Below, piece after piece: positions 11,998 through 23,240 of a DNA stretch of 64,000 bases (its first letter is position 1; each line of letters opens with the position of its first letter). The notes beneath the pieces are model-generated. The model worked only from the letters and a program-made list of their open reading frames with translations. It had not been told where the DNA came from and did no database searches. The DNA comes from Acanthochromis polyacanthus (Eukaryota; Chordata; Actinopteri; Pomacentridae): assembly GCF_021347895.1 (NCBI RefSeq), contig NC_067116.1, forward strand, positions 37,831,639 to 37,895,638, read 5' to 3'. The translations under genes and the position numbers were made by a program.

Positions 11998-14900
11998 CTA
12001 CAGGGAACAAAGAGACAGAACAGACTAATTAATACAATTCCATCATCGGGGGATGGGGTGAATTTAATTTTATGGATGTAGAATTAGCAATTAAAAGCTC
12101 AAGCCAGCCTTACATGAACCCGGTGAAACTTGTTCGGGGAGTAGAGTTACAAAATGATTATGGAAACATGACACTGTGTTAGCAGGGAGATGGCTTCGCT
12201 GCAACCAGTGGTTTGAGTTGGAACAAGTATGGATATCTGATTTCTTTCATAAGAGATGCATATGTCCTTTTTTTGGTACCCACTCTGCAAACAGCTACGG
12301 GATAAGAAAACTAATCAAGTCAAGAAAAACTGCATATAAAACTAATGTGATTGTGTTCCAAGCAGGTAATGGAGTTTACCATGTAACAGTAAAATAATAG
12401 TCTTTCATTATAACTTCAAACGGTCATGATTAGCAACAAGAAAAGTTGAAGTTTGGGGAAATTTATTGAGAGTTTCACAGAAAAAAAATTACCACTTGTT
12501 TGATGGACTGAGTGAAGATGGTTCGAACAAATTTGATTGACGTCTCCCACACCATACGAGCAAACAACCTCACAACTGTCTTTGGATTGCTGTTTAAATC
12601 CTCCCCTAATCCTGATAGATGCACAAAAGAATTTAATTTCCCTTTATACTAACTGAACCTGACAAAAATCAAGAAGAGCCACGATAAGAACAAAAATATG
12701 AAATTTTTCAAGCGATGAAGCAAAAATGTTACATTAATTGTAATATTTCAATTTAGAACCAATGATATGGCCATAGATCAAACCAAATAATGGTTTAAAA
12801 GGGCAGGTTTGAAAAGAGAGAGATTTTTTTTTTTTTTTTACTAACTCAAGGGTTAAAAACAAACAAAAAAACAATACAGGGAGCAGACAATGGTTAACCA
12901 AAAAGTGAGACTTGGAAGAAAAGCATAGGAGACAAACCAAAACCAGACAACAAAGTCAAACATTTTGGTTATAAAACACACACGCTAGAAGAGGAAGAAC
13001 TCAGGCAGGTGAACAGCAAAGTAAACATTAACTGGCAACTAAAGCAAGGAAAGACAAGCCTATAAATATACATACAGAGGGGCAGATTGATACGACAAGA
13101 CACAAGTGAAACCAATGAGGGCAGGACAGACGATCAACGAGGAGGGAAAACACACAAAGGGAGTTTACGACCTAACAGGCAGCTCTTACTGACTGGCTTG
13201 TCTTGTCACCCAATAATCTACACAAAACAGCTGTTTAGACCTGCAAAAGTCCTGTTAATGATTTGTTGTCAGTTTTGTGCCTCTCATTCATACATGATTG
13301 CATATTTCGTTCTGAATCAGACTTATTTTCTACAAAGGCTCTATCACAATTTGACACGCAACACTGCAACAAATTTATGAACCTAATTTCTTCTCTTAAT
13401 TTTGCTTTTCAAAACTTGCTCAAAGTTTACGCATGAGCAAATACGATATAACGTTTAAAAACTACCTGAGATTTAGGCTCAATTTTCCCTCGGTGTGTTC
13501 ATTTAAGCTGAAGGCAAACTGTAATTTTAGTGATCTGCAAGTAACAGTTAACTGTCATTTACTGTAAGTGGGAAGTTTTGGATTTCTTTCCTCACCAGTG
13601 GAGCTTATCAGTGTGGTTACTAAAATTGCTGGAGTTTGCAAACAAAAGCTGAGGGCTGCCCCTTGTGGATGGGTGAACACACACACATGCACACAGATAA
13701 GCACACACGCTGAAAGGATGGGAGGATGTATTCAAATGTAATTTCACACCTCTCTTCTCTGTCCCTGTTTTCTTGTTCCCTGTGGATACTTTTACCCAAA
13801 ACAACATCCTGCTGGAATACACTTGCCTGTGGTGAGAGAAGCCAAGTGGAAAAACGCAGGAGCATTTGAAAGACGATAAGCAAATGACTAGCTCCACAAC
13901 AGGTTCCATCTAGATCTGTTTATTTAGATGAAGTGGTCCACTGTACCTTATCAGCTTACAGCTTTAAACCAGACTCTGTCTACACCATCAATAATTCATT
14001 CTGTCTGCATGTGTGACTCAGAGCTTGGTGTGTGTAGAGTTATTTTCTTTTTTTTTGGGCAGCGGTGCAGCTGCGTGACTAAGCGGCCCAACTAGCGTTG
14101 CTATCTTCATTATCGCTCAGCTCGGTCTGGCAGCCCTCATGTCCGAAAAGTACAGCAATACAGCACAACAAATTACCTCAAGAGGGAGAACATACACAAA
14201 TATGTCCATGCATAAAATATTAAAAGCATATGTAAATTATTCAGAAGGTTCGCTGTTGCCTTATGCCTAAGTGAGGCTTATGAGTCAGAGGTTCATTTCC
14301 ATAAGAGCCATGTAGCCTGGCGTAATTGTCCTATTAATAATCCAAATAGCTAATTACATACTTTTACTACACACACTGATGGAAGTGAGAATAATTAAAC
14401 ACATTAATCTGGTTTGATCATCTATGTAATGACCCATGTAATAAATAAATTGAGACAATTAGGCGCAGGTTTGGGGGATTTCATGGCGCTATTTAGAGCA
14501 CGGTTAAAGTTCATCTTCACGGCTGTAAATCTGCCGGTGATGGGCCTTGCTGGAAAAAAGCCACAACTCGAAGCAGATATGCTGCAAAACAAACTCATAA
14601 TAAACCCCATTCAGACAGTAATTGTGTGCTTCCACTGTGAGTGGTTCTGCCGTGTTGACTCCACTTTACTGGAGTAAACGGGCTGAGAGAATCCCTCGGG
14701 TCAGGCAGACATGATATTAAATTGTGAGAGTGGAGGCTGACAATGAGGGAAAGAGAAAGCGAGCGAGACAGATGGTAGCGGTGCCACCTCATCCTATCTA
14801 CAGATATGGCATCTAATAAAAAAGACTGGGGAGAAGTTATTGCATGGCCATGTGAATCATGTCAGGAGCATCTACACTCAGTGTCAGCGCATGGGTCCAA

Positions 14901-16827
14901 CTGTCTTCTATCACATAAATTTAGTCTCTGGGGTTGACAAAGCTGGTGTGAAGCAGACATGCATTTCCTTGACACACAGTCAGGATTTGAATGTAGAGTT
15001 TCATTCAAATTCCACATTCGTCGGAGGCAGTTGAGAGAATACTACTTAATTCGATGAAATGTTCAAAATATTTTGATTTGGAGGGGAAATAATTGAAATT
15101 ATCACTCTGCACTTAAAGACCATCTTTCAAATTTTGAAAATAATTTGATTCAATATTCTAATTCTTACTTGGATGCACTGTCTGCAGAGCAAAGCTTTGC
15201 ATTCGCCTCAATCAAAGAGGCAACATGGCAGCGTCAATCGCTAAGGAGTGTTGAGATCCAAGGGATAGCCTGCGGTGTGCAATAACAGACTTAATTCAGC
15301 TCACTGAAGCTGCTTTAAGAAGACACATCGGTTGGGCAGCTTTCCATCACGGCAACATTAAAGACAGAAGCGTCTTCGCCTCACTCTCCTTTCCCCTGCT
15401 TTCCCTTTCTTCCCTCTCCCTTGCTCTACTCCTGCCCCTCGTGTGTTGCTCACCCTCACTGTAGTGATCATTACCGCCTACCTTCAGAGAGCCAGAGCCT
15501 AATTGGCAGAGACATAGATGGAGGTTAGAGTGAACCGCAGTGCAGCCCAACCTCCACGTTAATTGGATGAGGCTGTGAATAATGCATGCGGACTAAAGCT
15601 TGGATTTTCATTAATACCTTGGGATTGGGTTGCCATGGAATTTCAGGTAGCGCAGCACTGAGTATTTATATTAATAAAGCCAGCAATTGCTAGGTGAGAA
15701 AAGCCCATCTTTATTGAATCATTCTTCTGGCTGTCAGCGTGAGAGTGTTTGTCTTACTTTGTATCCTCCCCTTTTAGCCGCTGCCAAGGATGTGTTATTT
15801 GTGGTGGCCATTAAAAGAAAAAGCAGCCTCCTCAACCCAAGGCTGCGGTACACTTTCATTTCAGCTCCTGTTCTGTACATTTCTCTACTGAGATGCAATT
15901 TGGCGTTACTGTACATGCCTTGCTCCAGTAATTATTGGTCCAGCAATCTTCCAGTCACGTTCCAATGATCTTTAGTCCGCTGTTCCTCTTTCAGTGGGAA
16001 AGCAGAGAAGGTCAATTTGGGTTTAGTTCCATGATTTTTTTGGCCACTGCTCACCCTGTCTATCTACAGTGTGTTGCACTGCATCCCTCCTGAGGGTAAT
16101 TTGCTCCATCTGCCTCCAGACATTTCAGGTTCTTCAGATGCAACACACACAGATTCATCCACCCACACTAACACACTGGACTTCCATCCATTTCTGAAAG
16201 TTTTGCTTTGTTTTTCTCCTCTGTTTAATTTATTCCCCACAGTTAATCTTAGTCACTTTTTCACTCTAATGCATCTTTGACTCTCCCAAATAATAAGCAT
16301 TAATTTTGGATGCAGATGTGTTTTTCTTTAAAACAAATTTTACATGAACAAACCTTTTATCAAATCAAAATAGATTTTAGAAAATCAAGCTTAGCTGCTA
16401 CCTTTTTCTGACAACCTGTACTGTAAACAAAACCGCCTGTTAAAATGTATACGAGAGAGAAGGCATAGCGGTCTGCACTCTGGCATTCTACATTTACTAT
16501 ACACGGTTTGCCCCTTTTGTTTGTTTGCAATTACCGTTTAATTAAATTTACAGCAATACTTCAAATTGCCCTGCGGAGGAATATATTACAGCATACTCGA
16601 GGGAGAAGGAGTGAGCGGAACGGAGAGGCAGAGACTATTTGAAAAGCATGACATAAACAGATTCTATATTTACCAACGACATTTAAAAGCACCACACCTC
16701 CATTTGAAACACACTTTCAATTCAGTTTCCATCTTGTTTCAATTTCACGTGCAGTTATTGGTTTTAAAGGTTAAAGTTGAACACTAAATACACACAGACA
16801 CATATAAAATCAGAGCTGAGTTCATAC
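11998..16827 (-). other. Neurocan intron between central exons B and A
   Basis: A 4.8-kb intron bounded by GTATGA and CTGTAG. I see no gene or clear transposon. It contains short A and T tracts (for example 12826-12839) and a non-repetitive AT-rich stretch at 14220-14620. Confidence 0.8.
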
Positions 16828-17682
16828 CGTTGATAGCAGATTGAGGGTTTTCAGTGAATGTGCCGGCTGCTCCTTTGACCGGATCGCTGCTGGCGTCGCT
16901 TTTCTCAGTGTTTTGCACTGCAGGCACTAATCGAATCAATGGCATCACCTCTTTCTCCTGCTCAGACAGACCTTCCTCTGAACTATGCAGTCCGGTGCTG
17001 GGACCCCTGAAGGAAAAAGCGTCACTTCTGTGCTCCATGATGGCATTGTCCATGCTGCCTTTGTTTCCACTGGGCTTCGGTATGCTCAGGTTTCCGCTGG
17101 ATGCTTCTCCTTGCGTCTGGTTCTCCGCCACCTTATCTTCAGTCCCTGTGGGCTCCTTCTCTGTCTTGTCACCACTTTTGCCCCCAGTCCAGTACTTGAA
17201 GGGCCTCATAAGAGTGTTAACAAACTCAGTCAGAATACTATTACTGGTCTGAGGCTGTGGGGTGGATGCATCCGTGGAGGAAAATGTCGGGGTGTCAGAT
17301 CCAAATATATCTTCCTCCTCGTGGGCAGAACCTCCGTGGCTCTCCAGGCTTTCAAGATCAGAAAGGCCCAAAGTGTTGCCGCTCATTGGGCCATCCTGAT
17401 TGGGTTGGCTCGTTCTGGATTCCTCCTGCCTTTCATCCCAAACCTTCCCAGGCCTTAAGTGGATCACTACATGTTCTTCAGAGATCTCAGAAGAGTTGTT
17501 TGTTCCTGCGATGGACGAGGCTCCCGCTTTCTCCAAGTCTACCAGGCCTGTCCACGTGGAGGTCTTGGAAGGAGGGGCGCTCCGCAGGGCTTCAGTGACT
17601 GTTGACACGGCATCTACTGCTGGCCCGGCTGTTTGGTACAAAGCTCGTGCTTCTGCAGCCTGGACCCCCGCTGGCTGGTGGG
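16828..17682 (-). CDS. ncan: Neurocan, central mucin-like region, exon A
   Basis: This 855-base open exon encodes residues 357-641. It has no folded-domain motif or cysteines and is rich in Ser, Thr, Glu, Gly and Pro, as expected for the extended region between the link modules and the C-terminal domain. Visible N-glycosylation sites are NNSS early in the exon and NLS near its middle. An acidic Asp/Glu stretch (EEEDIFGSD) and Ser/Thr runs suggest heavy O-glycosylation. This part of lecticans evolves fast, so the call rests on the open frame, phase and position rather than similarity. Acceptor TTGCAG (two-base start completing an Ala codon), donor GTATGA after one base of codon 642. Confidence 0.88.
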
Positions 17683-18703
17683 CTGCAACACACAACATCC
17701 ACATTTCATTTGACCTGCTTTATCTGCTGCTGCACAACACAAAAATAAACCTCATTTTTGCTACTGCTATCAAAACAAAACTGAATTCAGAGCATGACAC
17801 AGTGTTGTGGCTTGACAAGTATATCGGATGAGGGTTTTTCTACTCCAAACTCCAATCATTTTAAATTAACTAACACACATACATTGTATTCATGCATCAT
17901 TGATGAGATTATACCGGCAACATTATACACATGAAGCAAATCTGTGTTATTAAGGAAAACATATTACCATTTTTATCGACTTTAAGTTTTCTGAAAGACA
18001 TCGTTTGTGTTAAATATTCATGCAAATGTGCACACAACATTGTGGGTGCAATGAAGAGGTTTATCTATCAGCTGTTTGCTTTGACAGACTTACTGCTGCT
18101 CTGCTCTCACGCTGTTCTTGTTTACTTAAAATGATTGGGTTATGCAGATGTTTTGCTTCGGTGATATTTCCATACGCTGACATTGGGAGAGATGAAAATG
18201 TCCTTTCTTTTTTTTTTCTCTCCTACTGGTGGAAATATCATTTTCAGATACTAATCTGCAGTCTGCTGCAATCAATGCAAGCCAGCAAAAACAAAAATAA
18301 GCTTTGAAATGTGTGACTACACAATATCAGTGTACAGGATGGGGCGCAAAATTAATGCAAAGTTGACAATGAAACTCACTTATTCTAGTCTCAGTTACCA
18401 CATGATGGAAGGTCAAGGTCAGACAGTCACCGGAAAGCCCAGCTGGATTTACTGTGTTCATGCTCTCGTTCTTTTAATCTCTCTTTTGATTCTTGCTCTC
18501 AGGCTTCACTACACACAACATACAAGCCCTTAAATCCACCGGGGGGTCCACAAATGGCACACAATCTCTTCTCAACTCCTTCATGTGTGACACAAACATC
18601 TCGTGCTAATTAAAAATCAGAATGCAACGTCCCCAGACCCCGTTGCCATGGTAATTACCACAACGACGCCATATCAACTTCCTCATCACACAGCTCTCAG
18701 TAC
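17683..18703 (-). other. Neurocan intron between link module 2 and central exon A
   Basis: A 1.0-kb intron from GTACTG to TTGCAG. I see nothing specific in it beyond a short T tract near 18210. Confidence 0.85.
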
Positions 18704-18997
18704 CTCGGTAGCAGTAGGCGTCAAAAAGGGCCATGGTGTCCGGGAAACCGGTGCGGTTGGGGTTGGTGTAGACAGTCCGAACGCCAGGATCGTCTCCGCC
18801 GCAGTTTTTCCGTGGGACATTGATGGGATAACGAACGCTACCATCGGCCAGCCAGCCGGGATCACACTGGTCCAGACCAGCCTGCCAGGCCAGGTAGAGC
18901 TGCCCGACAGTGGCCAGCTGGGCTCCCAGTGAATGGCAGTGGGTGGAGGCGGTGGCAAGGCTCAGCTTGTCTGGCACTGTGGAGTGGAACACTTCAC
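18704..18997 (-). CDS. ncan: Neurocan, link module 2
   Basis: A single 294-base exon encodes the whole second link module, residues 259-356. It starts [14 protein letters not shown] and has four cysteines at 279, 303, 324 and 354. The segment [19 protein letters not shown], the NCGG turn, GVRTVY, and NRTGFPD (also an N-glycosylation site) lead to FDAYCYR. The combination [17 protein letters not shown] plus NRTGFP fits neurocan better than brevican, versican or aggrecan as I know them. This exon is the strongest single basis for the gene name. Together with the Ig domain and link module 1 it forms the G1 hyaluronan-binding region. Acceptor TTCTAG, donor GTACTG. Confidence 0.95.
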
Positions 18998-21900
18998 CTA
19001 GAAAACAGATAAAAAGAGAGAGATGAGGAGTTGAGTGCATTACAGAGAAGATACCTTTCAGCTCCTAGACTAAGATCATGTTAGCTCAGCTGGTTTACAA
19101 TTGTAGGTTTCTGAGAGAAGACTGGTCTTATGGCTTGTTGGGTTCTACAAAATGATGAAGACATATTTGTGTCTGTCCCTTGCTGTGTGTGTGAATCTGT
19201 CAGTATGTTCTTTCAAGGCACTAAGTTCTAGCTATTTTCTTTTTCTACTTTCTCAACTTTGTGAAAAAAATGAAAGGGTGGAGACTTGAAATAAAGGGAT
19301 GAAAGAAAAGGTTTACTTGTAATGCAAAAGAAGGCTTTATTTTTGCCCAGAATAACAAAAAAACTTCAGACAATTCAAAGGACAGACTATATAAAGGCAA
19401 TACTTTGGATTCAAAGTAGCTGCAAAAAGGGATCTAAGAGAAAGACAAGCACACAGACAGCAATGGAAGGAGAAGAAGAAAGAAAGCGCTGAAGAAAGGT
19501 GCTGCTGATGTTGATAAAAGAGTAATCCAAAAATAGGGCATTGCCAAGCGAGACAGCAAAGTGCTCAAGAAGACCTCTATGTCTGCACAGCACAAACAAA
19601 ATTAAATGATCAGATGATCCACTGGCGGTTCAGGGTGCGATGAAAAATATATGAGCTGAAGGTCTGGACAGCGAGACTGGAGAGCAGAGAACAGAAGAAC
19701 AAGGCTGATAGGAGGATTCAGGAGATTTATACTGAGAGCAAAAAATAGAGCGTCTGTTTGAAACACTACAGAGAAAAAAAAGGGCAAAGGGTCAAGATGC
19801 AAACAAAATGAAAGCAGAAAGAAGCAGAACAGAGTTATTTGAAAAGATGCCAGAAAATGCCTAAAATATGTACTGGAAAGCTGGTAGAAAGTTACTAATC
19901 AATATATATGTGAGTTTAGAGTAAAAATACTCTAAAAAATCAACTCAGTTATGATCATTTTTGACCAAACCAAACCAAAGTTTGTTACTGTGCACAACAC
20001 AAATGCTATAATGAACATTCTAGTTGTTTTTTTTGTTTTTTTTACTGAATAAAAGAGGAAACACCAGCTATGCTTGTACCAGTGATTTTACCTTGATGGA
20101 AGAAAATTATGTCATGATTGTTTCAATCAGATCGGTAATTCCACTCCACTGAAAAATACTGTAAACTGCTGGATACAAAGTCGAGAGGTGATCATGTAAT
20201 CTTCTCCGTTCTGCATCTCAGTCACATACAGGGTGTTCACATCGTCTATGAATAGCGCAAGAAGCTACTATTGTGCTTAATGACAGCTGCAGGTCGTGCC
20301 ACCTCATAATAAGTGACCCAGATAAACTAACCCCTGCAGCGGGTCGAAACCACGATGTTAAAAAGCCTGCTGTTATTATGATTGTTCCCTGGAATATGCA
20401 GGAGGTTAACGAAGTAACGCAAACACCTAATTTCAGTCAGGCAATTCACATGGAATTGATTATAATGTGAATGCAGGATTGGGGCATTGTTGATATTTGG
20501 CGTTCGAGCACTGAGCCCGACTTTTCCCCCTCGAGGAAACACCAAGCTCAGCACAGCAGGGAGTAGAAAGTGATGGTAATCACTTCCCCCCTGGAGGAAT
20601 GTGGAGTCCGTGTCTATAGTTTAATGCTGGGGTGGAGGTGGAGCATCCGAAATGTCGTGAGAATAGCAGGGGGGGCAATAACGTGTAAAGAGGCTACAGT
20701 ATTTGTACGTTTTCCTTTTTTATTGCTTTTCAACAATGAATCAAGGTTGGTCATAGAGAATTTCATTGAACTGAATAGGTAGAAGTAGTGACTGACTATT
20801 GACTGAACCTTCCAGATTCAGGTGTCTTTATGCTACAATCACTTGAGACACATTTACTTCACTGAGATGATCTTTGTTATATTAATGGTGTGACCTGAGT
20901 TGAATTCAGCGACTCATTTCAAAGAAGGTGAATACTTATGCAATCAACAATTTTACATTTAAAATTATTAAATGGTGTTTTGACTTTGACATAAAAGACT
21001 CTTTTTTTGACAAATTCCTGGTGAAAAGCCTAGTTATGTTGACTATGATTTAATGTTCTATAGTTTTTATAGACACTGTACTATGTAAGTATACTTTCTA
21101 AAAGACAGGATACACTGGATCTACAGTATGCTTTTAAATTAATATGCAGGTACCAACACAAAGACAGAATATCTGAATATTCAGATATTCAGGTCCAGCT
21201 AGTTGTGACCAGAGTAAGACATGTAGAAATAAGATTTTTCCCCTCATTCCCATAGTGGCAGACTGCTTGTTCAAAGGAAATCCAAAGGGATCTTCTCTGT
21301 TTTAAATTGGTAAAATCTTGCCAGGTGTCAAAGTGCTATCAGATGATATATGTTGTAAATTGGCATTTTATAAAGAAAACGGAACTTAAAAAGAGTCAGT
21401 GGAATTGAGTTGGCTGCCTGAACTAGTTTGCACAGTTGTCAAATATTTATATCTGTTAAGAGTTATTGTTTCATAGCTAAAACGACGAGCACAGCTCCGT
21501 TTTAGCACAAAGAATGGTCTGACTGCACCTTGTTATCATTCTGCATCAGGGGAACAATTCAGAATTTGCTTGAATTTCATTTAACTAACCACAATCATCT
21601 TAAGTGGTTCTAAGCCCGGGATGCTTCTACAAAATTTACCCTTAGTTAGGTTCAGTTTACTCTTTGGTGAATCTTCAAAATTACTTTTTTTTTTAAAAAA
21701 AAGTAAATTTGCAAGGGATAAGATGATAAGGTCCTAAACCTATTTCCATTTTTGTCTCTGATGAATACTTGGTTCAATAGCCTCATTAAAATGGCAACAG
21801 GTATTCATGCAAGATTAAAGAACAGTAAGTGATGAAAACTAGCAATTGAGACAGAAGTGTATCAAAGGTACACTGAAAGGAATCGATGTTCTAGAAGTTC

Positions 21901-23112
21901 TAGGTTGACTGATATGCTGTTAAAGATGGAAATATGAATGGATTAAACAGTTCCTAAATAACATTTTAATACCTCCAGATTCCTTTAGATGATGGTGTGA
22001 TGCCAATTAGATGAAATATAGATGTCCATCTTCGATATCTGTAACCCTTCATAAAGGGTCACAGTCATTTAGATTCCATATTGGCTGTGCAAAAATGATC
22101 TGCACACTAAAGTGCTCCCTGTATATTACTGTTCCTATACTTGCCAAGCTTTCAATGGTGCGCATGCAGCCAAGAAGGTGGCAGATTTATCAAGCAAAAC
22201 TAAGGGAAACTTTTAAAACAGAGAGTTTTTCTATTTGACACTGAAGTAAACAAAAGCAGAGCTCCTTTTTCTAGCCAATAACCCTTGATTTTAACGGTTG
22301 AAATGCCAACTGTGTCTCCATCTGCCTCGTAATGCTTCCAGCCAACTTGTTTCAAAAGGAGAACACTGCAAAAAATGCTTTAAATATGCAATTGATTGCT
22401 GCATGCTCTATGCTGCGTGATATGATGATAACAGAGTGAGGAGAAAGGTAAAAACGTCAGTACCCTCACAGCTGTTGATTCATGGAGAAGGCAAAGTATA
22501 GAAGTTGCACTGTTTGTGAAATTACACAAAAGTGAAATTTTGTTGGTTACACAAAGAAAAGCTGTGCTAACAATGCTAACATTTGCAGCTTATGTTGGAG
22601 AAGACTGTAAATATAGGTATGTCCATGGCAAACACTCATTTTTGCTAACAATGTCCCAGTGTAACACATTTACAGATGCCAGAATCAATTTAAGTGTCTG
22701 AAATCTCCATTTAGCGCCGACTACTGTGTAAAATATTGAGTGAGAACTATTCAGGGAGTAGTAAATGACTGTGAAGGTGTGATATTAAAGTCAGCTAGAC
22801 ATTTAGTCCACCTGTTGCCTTTCTTGGCTCTACCTGTGACAGTGCGAATAAAAAAGTAAAGTTTTAGGCTAACACTACTGACCCACTTAGCAGATGCCTT
22901 TAGGAGGCAGAAACATGACAGCTGGACTCGATATTGGTTCTCTCTCTCACTTCTACGAACTGTCCCCCCCTCCCTCTCCCAAGGAGGCTCTTCCTTTCTG
23001 CACTAACAGAGTATTAAGTCCTGGTCACAGCGTTCTCCCACCGCACACCCACGGCTTAGTGGAGCCATGCATGACTAAACTCAAATTTATAGTCGAAGCC
23101 CCTGACTCCTAC
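18998..23112 (-). other. Neurocan intron between link modules 1 and 2
   Basis: A 4.1-kb intron from GTAGGA to TTCTAG. It holds a Tc1/mariner-type 3' end relic (separate entry). I see no gene in the rest, which is AT-rich. Confidence 0.85.
20809..21080 (+). mobile_element. Tc1/mariner-type transposon 3' end relic
   Basis: The block reads CCTTCCAGATTCAGGTGT, ACAATCACTTGAGACACA, then GTGAATACTTATGCAATCAA, TTTGACATAAAAGACTCTTT, and ends TTTTTATAGACACTGTA. This order of phrases matches the 3' untranslated part and terminal repeat of a common fish Tc1-like element as I know it. No transposase or opposite end is visible nearby, so it is a truncated, diverged copy inside a neurocan intron. Confidence 0.72.
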
Positions 23113-23240
23113 CTTGAAGCTGCTTAGCGAAGCAGTAGACATCAAACAGCTCATCAGGGGACCTACTGCCGTAGTTACGGACTCCAGGTGAGTCTTCCCG
23201 ATCGCCATAGCAACCAGGCCGAGGCGACTGGATGGGATAC
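23113..23240 (-). CDS. ncan: Neurocan, link module 1, second part
   Basis: Residues 216-258 complete link module 1. The exon reads [13 protein letters not shown], a short [10 protein letters not shown] loop, then [10 protein letters not shown], giving the last two module cysteines (226 and 252). The YPI...PGCYGD and DVYCF blocks are near-invariant in lectican and link-protein modules. The acceptor is CTGCAG; the donor GTAGGA leaves one base, matching the two-base start of the link 2 exon. Splitting of module 1 over two exons and module 2 in one exon is the known lectican gene pattern. Confidence 0.95.

Noticed and set aside
16854..17831. Plus-strand open frames opposite neurocan central exon A
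   Set aside because: The minus strand has the correct splice sites and phases; the plus-strand frames are antisense to a low-complexity coding exon.
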